Below are positions 51,011 through 59,257 of a DNA stretch of 64,000 bases, one piece after another. Under the pieces are notes generated by a model. It ran no database searches and had not been told where the DNA came from. It saw only the letters and a program-made list of their open reading frames with translations. The stretch's first letter is position 1. Every line of letters starts with the position of its first letter. Source of the DNA: DATLLN01 sp963797175 (GTDB lineage: Bacteria; Actinomycetota; Thermoleophilia; Gaiellales; JAICJC01); the NCBI GenBank assembly GCA_963797175.1, contig CAWCOL010000008.1, positions 124,001 to 188,000 on the forward strand, given 5' to 3'. A program made the position numbers and the translations under genes.

Positions 51011-52246
51011 CAGCGCGTCGGCGATGACCCGCGCGATCGTCGCGATCTCCTGCTCGGTGATCACGAACGGCGGGGAGATCTGCAGCGAGTGACCGGCCAG
51101 GCCGCGGGTGAGCACGCCTCGCTCGCGGCAGGCCGCGACCACCCGGTCGGTCAGCTTGGGGTCGGCCGCTCGGGCGTCGCCGTCCAGCTCGATCGCCGCC
51201 AGCAGGCCGACGCCGGAGCGGACGTCCGACACGAGCGCGTGCTCGCGGAGCGGGGCGACCGCCGCGGCCAGCACGCTCTCCATGCGGGCAACGCGCTCGA
51301 CCAGGCCCTCGCGCTCGATGACTGCGAGGTTCGCGAGGCCGGCGGCGCAGACCGTCGGGTGGCCGGAGTAGGTGTAGCCATGGCGGAAGACGGCACCGCC
51401 GGGAGACGTCCAGAACGGCTCCTGCACGCGGCGTGACGCCAGCACGGCGCCCAGCGGCAGGTAGCCGGAGGTGATGCCCTTGGCGCACGTGACCAGGTCG
51501 GGCTCGATCCCATACCGGTGGCTGCCGAACCAGGTGCCCAGCCGGCCAAAGCCGCAGATCACCTCGTCCGCGATCAGCAGAACGTCGTGCTCGGCGCACA
51601 GCCGCTGCACCTCGTCCCAGTAGCCGGGCGCGGGGTGGAAGATGCCGCCGGCGCCGATCACGGGCTCGCCGATGAAGGCGGCGATGCGATCGCCCTGCTC
51701 CTCGAACAGCGTGGCCAGCCCGGTCGTGTCGTTCTCGCCAACGGAGGCAACGTCGGTGATCAGCCCGCCGTAGCCCTCGCTGTTGGCAGGGATCCCGGCC
51801 AGGCTGGTGCCGTACGCGTTCATGCCGTGGTATGCCCGGGCCCGGTGCACCATCAGATGCTTCTCCGGTTTGCCGACGGCGCTCCAGTAGCGCAGCGCGA
51901 GCTTCCCCGCCGTGTCCACGGCGTCCGACCCACCGCTCGCGAAGAACACCGCGGCGCCCTCCATCGGCGCGATCTCGGACACCCGCTCCGCGAGCTCCAG
52001 CGCCGGGCGGTTGGCCGCGCGGTCGAACGTTTCGTAGGCCTCCAGCTCGCGCATCTGTGCGGCGACCGCCTCGGCCATCTCGGTCCGGCCGTGCCCGATG
52101 TTCGCGTACCAGAGCGAGCCCTTGGCATCGACGTACTCGCGGCCCTGGTCGTCCCACACCGTGGAGCCGCTGCCGCGCACGATCACGACCTCGTCGTCCT
52201 TGACCGCCGCCATGTCGGCGAACGGGTGCCACAGCCGACTGCTCAT
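50981..52246 (-). CDS. Class III PLP-dependent aminotransferase
   Basis: A 421-residue omega-aminotransferase. It shows FFASGGSDAVDTAGKLALRYW (phosphate site), ADEVICGFGRLG and the PLP-binding Lys in TCAKGITSGYLPLGA. Family members transfer amino groups from beta-alanine, GABA, putrescine or aromatic beta-amino acids. The ATG at 52246 overlaps the stop of the PuuD-like gene by four bases. With PuuD this forms a polyamine- or GABA-type catabolic pair. The exact substrate is not determinable. Confidence 0.92.
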   Translation of the reverse strand: MSSRLWHPFADMAAVKDDEVVIVRGSGSTVWDDQGREYVDAKGSLWYANIGHGRTEMAEAVAAQMRELEAYETFDRAANRPALELAERVSEIAPMEGAAVFFASGGSDAVDTAGKLALRYWSAVGKPEKHLMVHRARAYHGMNAYGTSLAGIPANSEGYGGLITDVASVGENDTTGLATLFEEQGDRIAAFIGEPVIGAGGIFHPAPGYWDEVQRLCAEHDVLLIADEVICGFGRLGTWFGSHRYGIEPDLVTCAKGITSGYLPLGAVLASRRVQEPFWTSPGGAVFRHGYTYSGHPTVCAAGLANLAVIEREGLVERVARMESVLAAAVAPLREHALVSDVRSGVGLLAAIELDGDARAADPKLTDRVVAACRERGVLTRGLAGHSLQISPPFVITEQEIATIARVIADALSSVPVQSAV

Positions 52247-52953
52247 AGGGCTGACGATACCAGCGCCCGGAAGAGCGGCGCGCCGTGCCCCTCGGGCTCG
52301 GCGTCAGGGTGCCAGAGCACGGCGAGGCAGAACCGCCTGTGCGGGTGCTCGAGGCCCTCGATCACCCCGTCATCGGCGCGCGCCGACACGACCAGGCCGT
52401 CGCCGACGCGATCGACGGCCTGATGGTGGTGCGAGTGGACGCGCAGCCGCTCGCCGACGATCTCACGGAGCCGCGTGCCGGGCTCGGTGGCGACCTCGTG
52501 CACGCCGTACTCGCTGTCGCTGAGGCGGTGCGGGGTGACGTCCAGCCGGTCGGGCAGGTGCTGCTCGAGCGTGCCCCCGGTTGCGACGTTGACCAGCTGG
52601 AACCCGCGGCAGATCGCGAGGACGGGCAGGTCGCGGTCGATCGCCCCGCGCGCCAGCCCCAACTCGGTCGCGTCCCGCCGCTCGTTCCGGTGGCCCGTCG
52701 CGGGGTGGCGCTCGGCGCCGTACGCCTCCGGGGCAACGTCATCGCCACCGACCAGCAGCAGTCCGTCGAGCACGTCCAGCACGTCGTCGGGATCCTCGGC
52801 CCAGTGCGGATCGGCGGGAAGCACGATCGGCCGGCCGCCCGCCAGCCGGATACCCTCAACGTAGCCCTGGCCGACAACAACCGCATCCAGCGCCCAGTGC
52901 GCCATCTTCGCGTGCGTCCAGTAGCTGGTGATCCCGATCGTCGGACGTCCCAC
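52243..52953 (-). CDS. Class I glutamine amidotransferase-like gamma-glutamyl hydrolase (PuuD family)
   Basis: A 236-residue hydrolase. The triad is clear: nucleophile Cys in LAICRGFQLVN, His in VLWHPDAEPEG and the following acidic residue. HHHQAVDRVGDGL is the family signature of gamma-glutamyl-GABA hydrolase. It removes gamma-glutamyl groups from amides made by PuuA-like ligases. That makes it the logical partner of the GS-like ligase at 37205-38532, even though 14 kb apart. The aminotransferase gene overlaps its end. Confidence 0.92.
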   Translation of the reverse strand: MGRPTIGITSYWTHAKMAHWALDAVVVGQGYVEGIRLAGGRPIVLPADPHWAEDPDDVLDVLDGLLLVGGDDVAPEAYGAERHPATGHRNERRDATELGLARGAIDRDLPVLAICRGFQLVNVATGGTLEQHLPDRLDVTPHRLSDSEYGVHEVATEPGTRLREIVGERLRVHSHHHQAVDRVGDGLVVSARADDGVIEGLEHPHRRFCLAVLWHPDAEPEGHGAPLFRALVSSAL

Positions 52954-52976
52954 GACGGGGCAGCGTAGCGCCGCGT

Positions 52977-53459
52977 TCAGACGGCCGTTGAGAGCAGCTG
53001 CGAGATGGTCGAGGTGCCCTGGCTGAGGGCACCGGCCTCGACCTGCGCGACGCGCATGGCGATCTCGTTCTGGAGCCGCTCGTCGGCGTAGAGCGCGAGC
53101 TCCTGGCCCTCGTCGGTAAGGCTCGTCCGGCCCTGGCCGCCGCTGCGGACGGCGAGGCCGCGGCTGCTCAGGCGCAGCGCGATCTGCTTCGCCTGGCTGG
53201 GGCTCGCCGCCAGCACCTCGGACAGGCGGCGGGTCGTCATGCAGGCGCCGTCGGGCTGGCTCAGCAGGAGCAGCGCGTACAGCTCCATCGGCCGGAGGTC
53301 CACCGTCCGGGCGACCTCGAGCACGGCCCGGTCAAGGGTTCGGAGCAGCCGCAATCCAGCAGGCACACCGGTGGGCGTGCCCGGTGCAGCGGGAGGGGGG
53401 TTGGTGACAAGCGCGAGCCTGACGGGATTGCGACTGCGGGAGTGTGTGGTGACGCCCAT
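52977..53459 (-). CDS. MarR-like winged-helix transcriptional regulator
   Basis: A 160-residue protein. The wHTH is visible in MELYALLLLSQPDG, TTRRLSEVLAASPSQAKQIALRLSSRGLAVRSG and the basic wing GGQGRTSLTDEGQ. The first 35 residues are disordered-looking and the true start may be later (GTG codons lie near residue 18). It lies just upstream of the PuuD gene on the same strand (24 bases). It could regulate the two downstream amine-catabolism genes. The 162-base gap upstream shows no clear promoter. Confidence 0.8.
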   Translation of the reverse strand: MGVTTHSRSRNPVRLALVTNPPPAAPGTPTGVPAGLRLLRTLDRAVLEVARTVDLRPMELYALLLLSQPDGACMTTRRLSEVLAASPSQAKQIALRLSSRGLAVRSGGQGRTSLTDEGQELALYADERLQNEIAMRVAQVEAGALSQGTSTISQLLSTAV

Positions 53460-53621
53460 GGCCGTGCATCATGTCGTGCCGGTTTCCCCGGGGCACTCGC
53501 CATTTTGTGGTATTCCACCTGCCGCAGACTGGTGGGGATTGGCCGAAATCTGCCAGTCCGATCTGGAACGCCACGACATCGGATGCCCCGGTGACCGCTG
53601 GTCGGTCGCGGTTTCTCCTGG

Positions 53622-54992
53622 TCACGTGACCGTGAGCGTCTTCGTGACCCATCCCGTGCTGACGGTGTCGTCCGTGGATCGGATCAGCCGCGCCCGGAAG
53701 CGGTACTTGCCAGGGCCCGCGTCGGGAATGAACGTGGCTCCGCGCACGGACGTCGCAGCCCAGGGCACGAACACCTTCCCGCCGGGCCGCGCCAGGTCGA
53801 TCTCGTAGGTGAGGCCGCTGGGGGCGGCGCGGCTGGCCCAGCTGACGGAGAACACGGTCGCCGCGCTGCCGGTCTTGGGAGCGATGCTGATCGGCACGAC
53901 GACCGTCATCCGCTCGTCCGTCGACTGGTCGACGACCGGGTAGCTGCCTGCGACGAAGAACCGGAACCCGTCGAAATGATCGGCGGCGAGAGACAGGTCG
54001 AACAACCCAAGCCCCGACTCGTCGGTGACGGTGTGCGGTGATCCGCCGGCCCACCACCACCACATGTGGCCGGCGGGCGTGGTGTGCTTCGTCGACACGA
54101 AGCTGAAGCCGCCGTCGCCGACCAGCAGCTGCAGATCCGCCTTGGGCAGCGTCACCGCTGTGGAGGAGAGCGCCTCGGCCGGCGTTGGGTCGTCGATCCA
54201 CTGGATGCTGGCGGCCACGTCGACTCCGACGTGCGGCCCGGTCTGGAACGCCAGCCACGTCGAGGTCACCACCACCGACTGCCCCGGCCCCAGCTCGTCG
54301 ACGGTTGCGGTGCTGCACTGCGGATCGTCGCAGGTCGCATTCGTGATGTCCTGCAGCTGCATCAGCGGACGCGCCAGGCTGAGATCAACAGTCGCCGGGT
54401 CCGGCCCCTGGTTCGACACGGTGGACTTGACGATGATCGTCTGCCCGACCTGGGCGGTCGTCGTCGCCGTCTGCGTCAGCTGGATATCGGCGGCGAAGCG
54501 CGTCGTCGTGAAGCTCATCGTCGACGTGCCCGAGCCGCTGTTCACGCTTCCGACCTGGAAGTAGTAGTTGATCCCCGGGTAGGCGTCGAAGAACTGGCCG
54601 AAGGCGCAGGAGCCGATATCTCCGATGGACAGGAACGTGACGCCGTACTGCTGCGGTGGGGGCCCACCGGCGAACACGTCGACGCAGGGCAGCGATCCCG
54701 GGTAGTTGCTCGCGGTGAAGCGAAGCTCGACGTGCCTTCGCACATCAGACGGCGCCGTCCACACGTACCAGACGGTGTTTCCACTTGCCCCGGCGGAGTG
54801 TGGAGGCCCCGGTTCGTCGTCCTCGCGGAACGCCTCGCGCGTGTCCGACGTGATCGGCACGCCCGCCACCACCGGCTGCGCGTTTGCGAGATCATCGTTC
54901 GCGGGCTCATCCGCGAACGCCGCGGTCGGCGCCCACAACGCCATCCCCACCAGTGCCAGCCCCAGTCCGCGCCAGACGAGACGGAATGCCAT
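53622..54992 (-). CDS. Secreted protein with CARDB-like and degenerate cupredoxin-like domains
   Basis: A 456-residue exported protein. The signal peptide covers about residues 1-26 (LGLALVGMALWAPTAAFA). A beta-domain follows with two Cys pairs, then a DUF11/CARDB-like middle (TVSNQGPDPATVDLSLA). The next part resembles a plastocyanin-type cupredoxin: GGSPHTVTDESGLGLFDL and FRFFVAGSYPVVDQSTDERM. There the usual Cys and second His ligands are missing, and it follows an unusual WWWW run. GGGGGAG precedes the ATG at 54992. The function is unknown. It is unlikely to bind copper normally. Confidence 0.75.
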   Translation of the reverse strand: MAFRLVWRGLGLALVGMALWAPTAAFADEPANDDLANAQPVVAGVPITSDTREAFREDDEPGPPHSAGASGNTVWYVWTAPSDVRRHVELRFTASNYPGSLPCVDVFAGGPPPQQYGVTFLSIGDIGSCAFGQFFDAYPGINYYFQVGSVNSGSGTSTMSFTTTRFAADIQLTQTATTTAQVGQTIIVKSTVSNQGPDPATVDLSLARPLMQLQDITNATCDDPQCSTATVDELGPGQSVVVTSTWLAFQTGPHVGVDVAASIQWIDDPTPAEALSSTAVTLPKADLQLLVGDGGFSFVSTKHTTPAGHMWWWWAGGSPHTVTDESGLGLFDLSLAADHFDGFRFFVAGSYPVVDQSTDERMTVVVPISIAPKTGSAATVFSVSWASRAAPSGLTYEIDLARPGGKVFVPWAATSVRGATFIPDAGPGKYRFRARLIRSTDDTVSTGWVTKTLTVT

Positions 54993-55155
54993 GACTCCCC
55001 CAATCATGCTCGGTCGAATCGCGAGGGCGGCTCCAAGCCGAGCCGCGGGCGCGCCGTCGCCCTGCAAGACGACGCAGGGGCCGCTCGACCTTCTCACTCG
55101 CCGGGCGGGGAGTCAAACCGCCCTGCGCCGGGGCTCGGCCGCCCGAGGGCCGTCA

Positions 55156-55239
55156 TGCGGATGAGAGGACTTGAACCTCCACGACCTTACGGCCACACGG
55201 ACCTGAACCGTGCGCGTCTACCAATTCCGCCACATCCGC
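55156..55239 (-). tRNA. tRNA-Leu, anticodon CAG
   Basis: An 84-base gene on the minus strand. The acceptor arms GCGGATG and CATCCGC pair. The anticodon stem CACGG/CCGTG frames the loop TTCAGGT, which gives CAG (reads CUG codons). A long variable arm and GGTTCAAGTCC T-loop are typical of tRNA-Leu. The discriminator is A; CCA is not encoded. It follows the CoA-transferase gene by 16 bases on the same strand. Confidence 0.93.
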
Positions 55240-55255
55240 GTGGGAAGGCTCGATT

Positions 55256-56455
55256 CTACCCGCTGGCCGGAGAGCACGCCCCCTGCAGCAACGACCGCCG
55301 CTCGGCCGCGTCGTAGCCCAGCTCGGCCAGCACCTCGTCCGCGTGCTCGCCCAGCCGCGGCGGCGGCAGGCGGCTGCCCGGCCGCTCGCCGTCCAGCGCG
55401 ATCGGGGAGCGGACGAGCCCGATCTCGCCCGCGCTCGGGTGCGCGACGCGCTCGACCATGTGCGCGGCCGGCCCGGCGAACGTCTCCGGGATGGAGAGCA
55501 CGGGGCCGCCCGGCACCTTGGCCCGCTCCAGCACGTCCTTCCAGTCCTCGACCGTCCGCCCGGCGATCAGCCGCCGCAGGTCCGGCACCAGCTCGGCCCG
55601 GTGCTCGACCCGGCCGCGGTTGGTCTGGTAGCGGGGCTCGTCGGCGAGGTCGTCGCGCCCGGCCTCGCGGCAGAAGCGGCGGAAGTGGTCGTCGGTGCCG
55701 ACCGCCAGGTTGACGTGGCCGTCGCGGGCGAGGAACGTCTCGTAGGGGACGATCGAGGGGTGGGCGTTGCCCAGCCGCTCCGGCTCGATCCCGGCGATCA
55801 GCCAGTCGCCCGCCCTGTTGGCAAGCCAGGCGACCTGGGCGTCGAGCAGTGCGACCTCGCAGGTGCGGCCCTCGCTCGTCGCGTCCCGCTCGACCAGCGC
55901 CGCCAGCACCGCCGAGCAGGCGAACAGCCCCGCGACGAGGTCGGAGATGGCGACGGCGACCTTCATCGGCTCGCCGTCAGGCTCGCCCTGGATGCTCATG
56001 ATCCCGCCCAGCCCCTGCATCAGGAAGTCGTACCCGGGCCTGCCCGCGTCCGGCGATCCGGACGGGTAGCCGGTGATCGTGCAGTGCACAGCCCGCGGGT
56101 TGATCGCGTGCACGGCGTCCGCGTCGGCGCCGTAGCGCGCCGCGGCCTCCGGCAGGAAGTTGTGGAGCACGACGTCCGCGCGCTCGACCAGCCGGCGCAC
56201 GACCTCGCGGCCCTCGTCACCGCCCAGGTCGACGGCGATCGACCGCTTGTTGCGGTTGACCTGCATGAAGTAGGCGCTCTCGCCGCCGACGAACGGCGGC
56301 CCCCAGCGCCTGCTGCCGTCTCCCTCGCCGGGCCGCTCGACCTTGACCACGTCGGCGCCCAGGTCGCCGAGGATCATCGTCGCGAATGGCCCCGCCAGCA
56401 CCTGCGTCAGGTCGAGCACGCGCAGGCCGGCGAGGGGGAGCGGCGCGTCGCTCAC
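55256..56455 (-). CDS. Family III CoA-transferase (CaiB/BaiF)
   Basis: A 399-residue CoA-transferase. The start (LAGLRVLDLTQVLAGPFATMILGDLGADVVKVE in pieces) is diagnostic. The catalytic Asp lies in the GYDFLMQGLGG region (D near residue 139), with QGEPDGEPMKVAVAISDLVAGLFA after it. It moves CoA between organic acids, for example to activate a carboxylate for breakdown. The GTG at 56455 overlaps the Bcp stop (GTGA), so they form an operon. The substrate acid is unknown. Confidence 0.92.
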   Translation of the reverse strand: MSDAPLPLAGLRVLDLTQVLAGPFATMILGDLGADVVKVERPGEGDGSRRWGPPFVGGESAYFMQVNRNKRSIAVDLGGDEGREVVRRLVERADVVLHNFLPEAAARYGADADAVHAINPRAVHCTITGYPSGSPDAGRPGYDFLMQGLGGIMSIQGEPDGEPMKVAVAISDLVAGLFACSAVLAALVERDATSEGRTCEVALLDAQVAWLANRAGDWLIAGIEPERLGNAHPSIVPYETFLARDGHVNLAVGTDDHFRRFCREAGRDDLADEPRYQTNRGRVEHRAELVPDLRRLIAGRTVEDWKDVLERAKVPGGPVLSIPETFAGPAAHMVERVAHPSAGEIGLVRSPIALDGERPGSRLPPPRLGEHADEVLAELGYDAAERRSLLQGACSPASG

Positions 56456-56932
56456 GCGGTCGCGGTCAGCTTCCCGACCTGCTCGAGCGCCCACGTCGGC
56501 GTGTCCTCGGGCTTGATCCGCCGCTTGGCGGCCGCCAGGTTGCCGTCGGCGTCGATCACGAAGGCCGAGCGCTCGATGCCCCAGTACGTCTTGCCGTAGT
56601 TCGTCTTCTCGATCCACACGCCGAACGCGTCCGCCATCGAGTGGTCGGGGTCGGCCAGCAGCGGGAACGGCAGGGAGTACTTCTCCCGGAACTGCGTGTG
56701 CGATTCGATCGAGTCGGGGCTGACGCCGTAGAGCGCCACGCCCGCCTGCTCGAACTCGCCCCAGGTGTCGCGGATGCTGCACGCCTGCCGCGTGCATCCC
56801 GAGCGTGTCGTCCTTGGGATAGAAGTAGATGACGGCCGGGCGTCCCCGCAGCGACTCGAGCGTGACGTGCTCGCCGCCGTCGGATTCGCGGTCGAAGGCC
56901 GGGGCCGGGCTGCCCACTTCGGGTCGGTTCAC
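56452..56932 (-). pseudogene. bcp: Thioredoxin-dependent peroxiredoxin (Bcp/PrxQ), single frameshift
   Basis: About 159 residues after correction. It has GSPAPAFDRESDGG, IYFYPKDDT, the peroxidatic and resolving Cys (LGCTRQACSIRD after correction), SPDSIESHTQFREKYSLPFPLL and an active-site Arg downstream. It reduces peroxides using thioredoxin. An extra base near 56797 falls right at the peroxidatic Cys; read literally, the protein would have no catalytic Cys. The upstream GTG at 56932 and the rest of the gene are normal, so read error is likely. It is translationally coupled to the CoA-transferase. Confidence 0.85.
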
Positions 56933-57002
56933 GGGTCGCTCCTTGGCGTCGGTTTGCTGCCCGGCAAGTCTAGATGCCGCCGCCTGATAGCCTCACCGGC
57001 CG

Positions 57003-57362
57003 ATGCCCGAGGTGCACATGATCGTGGGCGCGTCGCTGATCCTGGCCAACCTCGTCGTGGCGATCTGGGGCTTCGTCGCCTACAGGCGCAACAGCCCGCC
57101 CGGCCGGGCCTTCACGCAGGTCCTCGCCCTTGCCCAGACGCTGGTGATCGCCCAGGCCTGCCTCGGCCTGATCCTGCTCTCGGACGGCTACCGCCCCGCC
57201 GACAAGCTCCACTTCGCGTACGGCCTGCTCCCGCTCCTGGCGGTCGCGTACCCCTATGCTCTGCGGGGTGAGGACGGACGCCAGAACATCCTCTACTTCT
57301 CGATCGGCTCGGCGCTCATCGCCGCCCTCGGCGTGCGCGCCTACATGACGGGGCCGCACTGA
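57003..57362 (+). CDS. Four-helix membrane protein, unknown function
   Basis: A 119-residue protein with about four hydrophobic segments (MIVGASLILANLVVAIWGFV, QVLALAQTLVIAQACLGLIL, FAYGLLPLLAVAYPY, YFSIGSALIAALGVRAYM). It starts at ATG 57003 with no strong ribosome binding site. It shares one base with the next membrane protein gene (TGATG), so they probably form a unit. The family is not recognised. Confidence 0.78.
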   Translation: MPEVHMIVGASLILANLVVAIWGFVAYRRNSPPGRAFTQVLALAQTLVIAQACLGLILLSDGYRPADKLHFAYGLLPLLAVAYPYALRGEDGRQNILYFSIGSALIAALGVRAYMTGPH

Positions 57363-57739
57363 TGAGCCGCGACACCGTTCGTGCGCTGCTGATCGTGCTC
57401 GGGATCGCGCTGATCGCGACCGTCTTCTCGGAGACGTCCGCGCAGATCGCCGCGGCCATCTCCGGCGCGATCGGGGTCATCTTCATCATCCTGCTCTGGT
57501 ACTTCGGCTACCGCTGGTACCACGAGAACCGGATGGCGATCTCGCTGATGCCCGACCGGGAGCGCTCGATCCTCTACCTGGGGATGGGCGCGATCACGGT
57601 GCCGGCGGCGCTCTACTCGCTGTCCAAGTTCGGGCTGGTCAGCCTCGGCGTCTTCTCCATCCCGCTGCTGGTCATCTTCCTGGGCGGCGCCTTCGCGGTC
57701 TTCTACAGCTGGCAGGAGTCGAAGCGCTACACGCTGTAG
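57362..57739 (+). CDS. Small membrane protein, unknown function
   Basis: A 125-residue protein with four hydrophobic segments. It starts immediately at the end of the previous gene (TGATG) and resembles it in size and layout. A basic-acidic loop (YHENRMAISLMPDRERS) lies between helices two and three. Family not recognised; coupling suggests a two-protein membrane complex. Confidence 0.75.
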   Translation: MSRDTVRALLIVLGIALIATVFSETSAQIAAAISGAIGVIFIILLWYFGYRWYHENRMAISLMPDRERSILYLGMGAITVPAALYSLSKFGLVSLGVFSIPLLVIFLGGAFAVFYSWQESKRYTL

Positions 57740-57746
57740 ATCGCCG

Positions 57747-58076
57747 ATGGACGAGATCGCCGCCACACCGGAGCCGCCCTACTACGCCGTCATCTTCACC
57801 TCGCTGGGCACCGGCGATGACCAGGCGACCTACGACGCGACGTCCGACCGGATGTTCGCGCTGGCCGCCGAGCAGCCCGGGTACCTGGGCGTCGAGACCG
57901 CCCACGAGGGCGTCGGCATCACCGTCTCCTACTGGGAGAGCCTTGAGGCGATCGCCGCCTGGAAGGCCGTGGCCGAGCACCGCGAGGCGCAGCGGATGGG
58001 CCGCGAGCGCTGGTACCGCAGCTACACGACACGGATCTGCCGCGTCGAGCGCGACTACCACGTCCACGTGCGGTAG
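57747..58076 (+). CDS. Antibiotic biosynthesis monooxygenase (ABM) domain protein
   Basis: A 109-residue ferredoxin-like-fold protein. YYAVIFTSLG, MFALAAEQPGYLGVE, ISYWESLEAIAAWK-like (VSYWESLEAIAAW) and HREAQRMGRERWYRSY match the ABM/YgiN family. Members oxidise small aromatic or quinone-like compounds without cofactors, or simply bind heme or lipids. It follows the membrane pair by seven bases. The exact role is unknown. Confidence 0.85.
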   Translation: MDEIAATPEPPYYAVIFTSLGTGDDQATYDATSDRMFALAAEQPGYLGVETAHEGVGITVSYWESLEAIAAWKAVAEHREAQRMGRERWYRSYTTRICRVERDYHVHVR

Positions 58077-58134
58077 TCGTTTCGGCCCGATCGGCGGCGG
58101 GCACGGTCGCCCCGACCCCGACCAGGAGCGCTCG

Positions 58135-58251
58135 ATGACGATCCGCAGCGAGACCCCGCAGCCGCCCGGTCCGGCACAGCCGCCGGCGCCGGACCAGCCG
58201 CCGCAGCCCGACGGCCCGCCGCACCCGGACGCGCCGGAGCCCACGGCCTGA
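58135..58251 (+). CDS. Very short proline-rich protein
   Basis: A 38-residue frame starting at ATG with AGGAG seven bases upstream. The product is a Pro/Gln/Ala run with PP repeats (PAQPPAPDQPPQPDGPP). It may be a genuine small protein or a chance frame; the ribosome binding site argues for translation. No family known. Confidence 0.45.
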   Translation: MTIRSETPQPPGPAQPPAPDQPPQPDGPPHPDAPEPTA

Positions 58252-58269
58252 GCCGACCGGTCACCGTCC

Positions 58270-58275
58270 TACACT
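58270..58275 (+). promoter_or_regulatory. -10 element ahead of corA, probably leaderless
   Basis: TACACT lies ten bases before the GTG start of corA, the same -10 sequence as the one at 30-35. Transcription would begin a few bases before the GTG. No Shine-Dalgarno is present. Confidence 0.4.
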
Positions 58276-58285
58276 CGGTGGGACG

Positions 58286-59254
58286 GTGGCCGATCACGCC
58301 TCGCACCTCCTCAACGCCGACGGATCGGTCGACCACGAGTTCGACCGCGCCGGGATCGAGCGGCGGCTGAAGGACGGGCAGTTCTTCTGGCTCGACATGC
58401 ACCGGCCGGGCGACGAGGACGTCGCGATGCTGGGCGAAGTGCTCGGCTTCCACCCGCTCGAGCAGGAGGACGCGATCCACTTCGGGCAGCGGCCGAAGCT
58501 GGATGACTACGACGACAACGTCTTCCTGGTCGCGTACGGCGCAGCGCCGGACGAGGACGGGCTGGTCGAGGTGCACTTCTTCGCATCCGAGCGATACCTG
58601 GTCACGCTGCACCATGACGAGTGCCCCGCGTTCGACGACGTGCGCAGGCGCCACGAGCGCAAGGCCGGCTCGCTCGACCGCCCCGCCGTCCTGCTCTACC
58701 GCGCGCTGGACGCGATGTCGGACAGCTTCTTCCCGTTGCTGGCCGACCTCGACGACCGCATCGACGACCTCGAGGACCGCACCTTCACCTCCCCCGACAA
58801 CAAGGTGCTGGGAGAGATCTTCGCGCTCAAGCGCTTTCTGGTCGGGCTGCGCAAGGTGGTGACGCCGCAGCGGGACATGTTCGCGGGCCTGGCGACCGAT
58901 CCGTCACAGCTGCCGGGCATCGCCGACGACGACGATCGGTACTTCCGTGACGTCTACGACCACCTGATCCGGATCAGCGACCTGATCGACAGCTACCGCG
59001 ACCTGCTGTCGAGCGCGATGGACGTCTACCTCTCGACCGTCTCGAACCGGCTGAACGAAGTGATGAAGCAGCTCACCGTGATCGCCACGATCTTCCTGCC
59101 GCTCGGATTCTTGGTCGGCTTCTTCGGCCAGAACTTCGCCTACCTGGTGCGCAACATCGCGTCGCCGTGGTGGTTCTGGGGCGCCGGGATCGGCAGCGAG
59201 GTCGCCGTCGTGCTCGGGCTGCTGCTGATGTTCAGGCGACGCGGCTGGGTGTAG
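58286..59254 (+). CDS. corA: CorA family divalent cation channel
   Basis: A 322-residue CorA. The N-terminal cytoplasmic domain has typical FHPLEQEDAIHFGQRPKLDDYDDN and a long coiled stalk helix (VYLSTVSNRLNEVMKQLTVIATIFLPLGF, split here). Two C-terminal transmembrane helices follow. The selectivity motif, normally GMN, reads GFFGQNFAYL, so Met is replaced by Gln. CorA channels pass Mg2+ and Co2+; GMN variants exist in ZntB-type efflux or other specificities. Starts at GTG. Confidence 0.9.
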   Translation: MADHASHLLNADGSVDHEFDRAGIERRLKDGQFFWLDMHRPGDEDVAMLGEVLGFHPLEQEDAIHFGQRPKLDDYDDNVFLVAYGAAPDEDGLVEVHFFASERYLVTLHHDECPAFDDVRRRHERKAGSLDRPAVLLYRALDAMSDSFFPLLADLDDRIDDLEDRTFTSPDNKVLGEIFALKRFLVGLRKVVTPQRDMFAGLATDPSQLPGIADDDDRYFRDVYDHLIRISDLIDSYRDLLSSAMDVYLSTVSNRLNEVMKQLTVIATIFLPLGFLVGFFGQNFAYLVRNIASPWWFWGAGIGSEVAVVLGLLLMFRRRGWV

Positions 59255-59257
59255 CCG

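Noticed and set aside
53460..53621. Promoter or RNA in the gap upstream of the MarR gene
   Set aside because: Only scattered short dyads (such as CCCCGGGG near 53488); no -35/-10 pair with suitable spacing was found.
21187..56797. Programmed frameshifting as the cause of the many broken frames
   Set aside because: Sites share no slippery sequence or downstream structure and occur in unrelated genes. Several cancel within a gene, which fits errors better.
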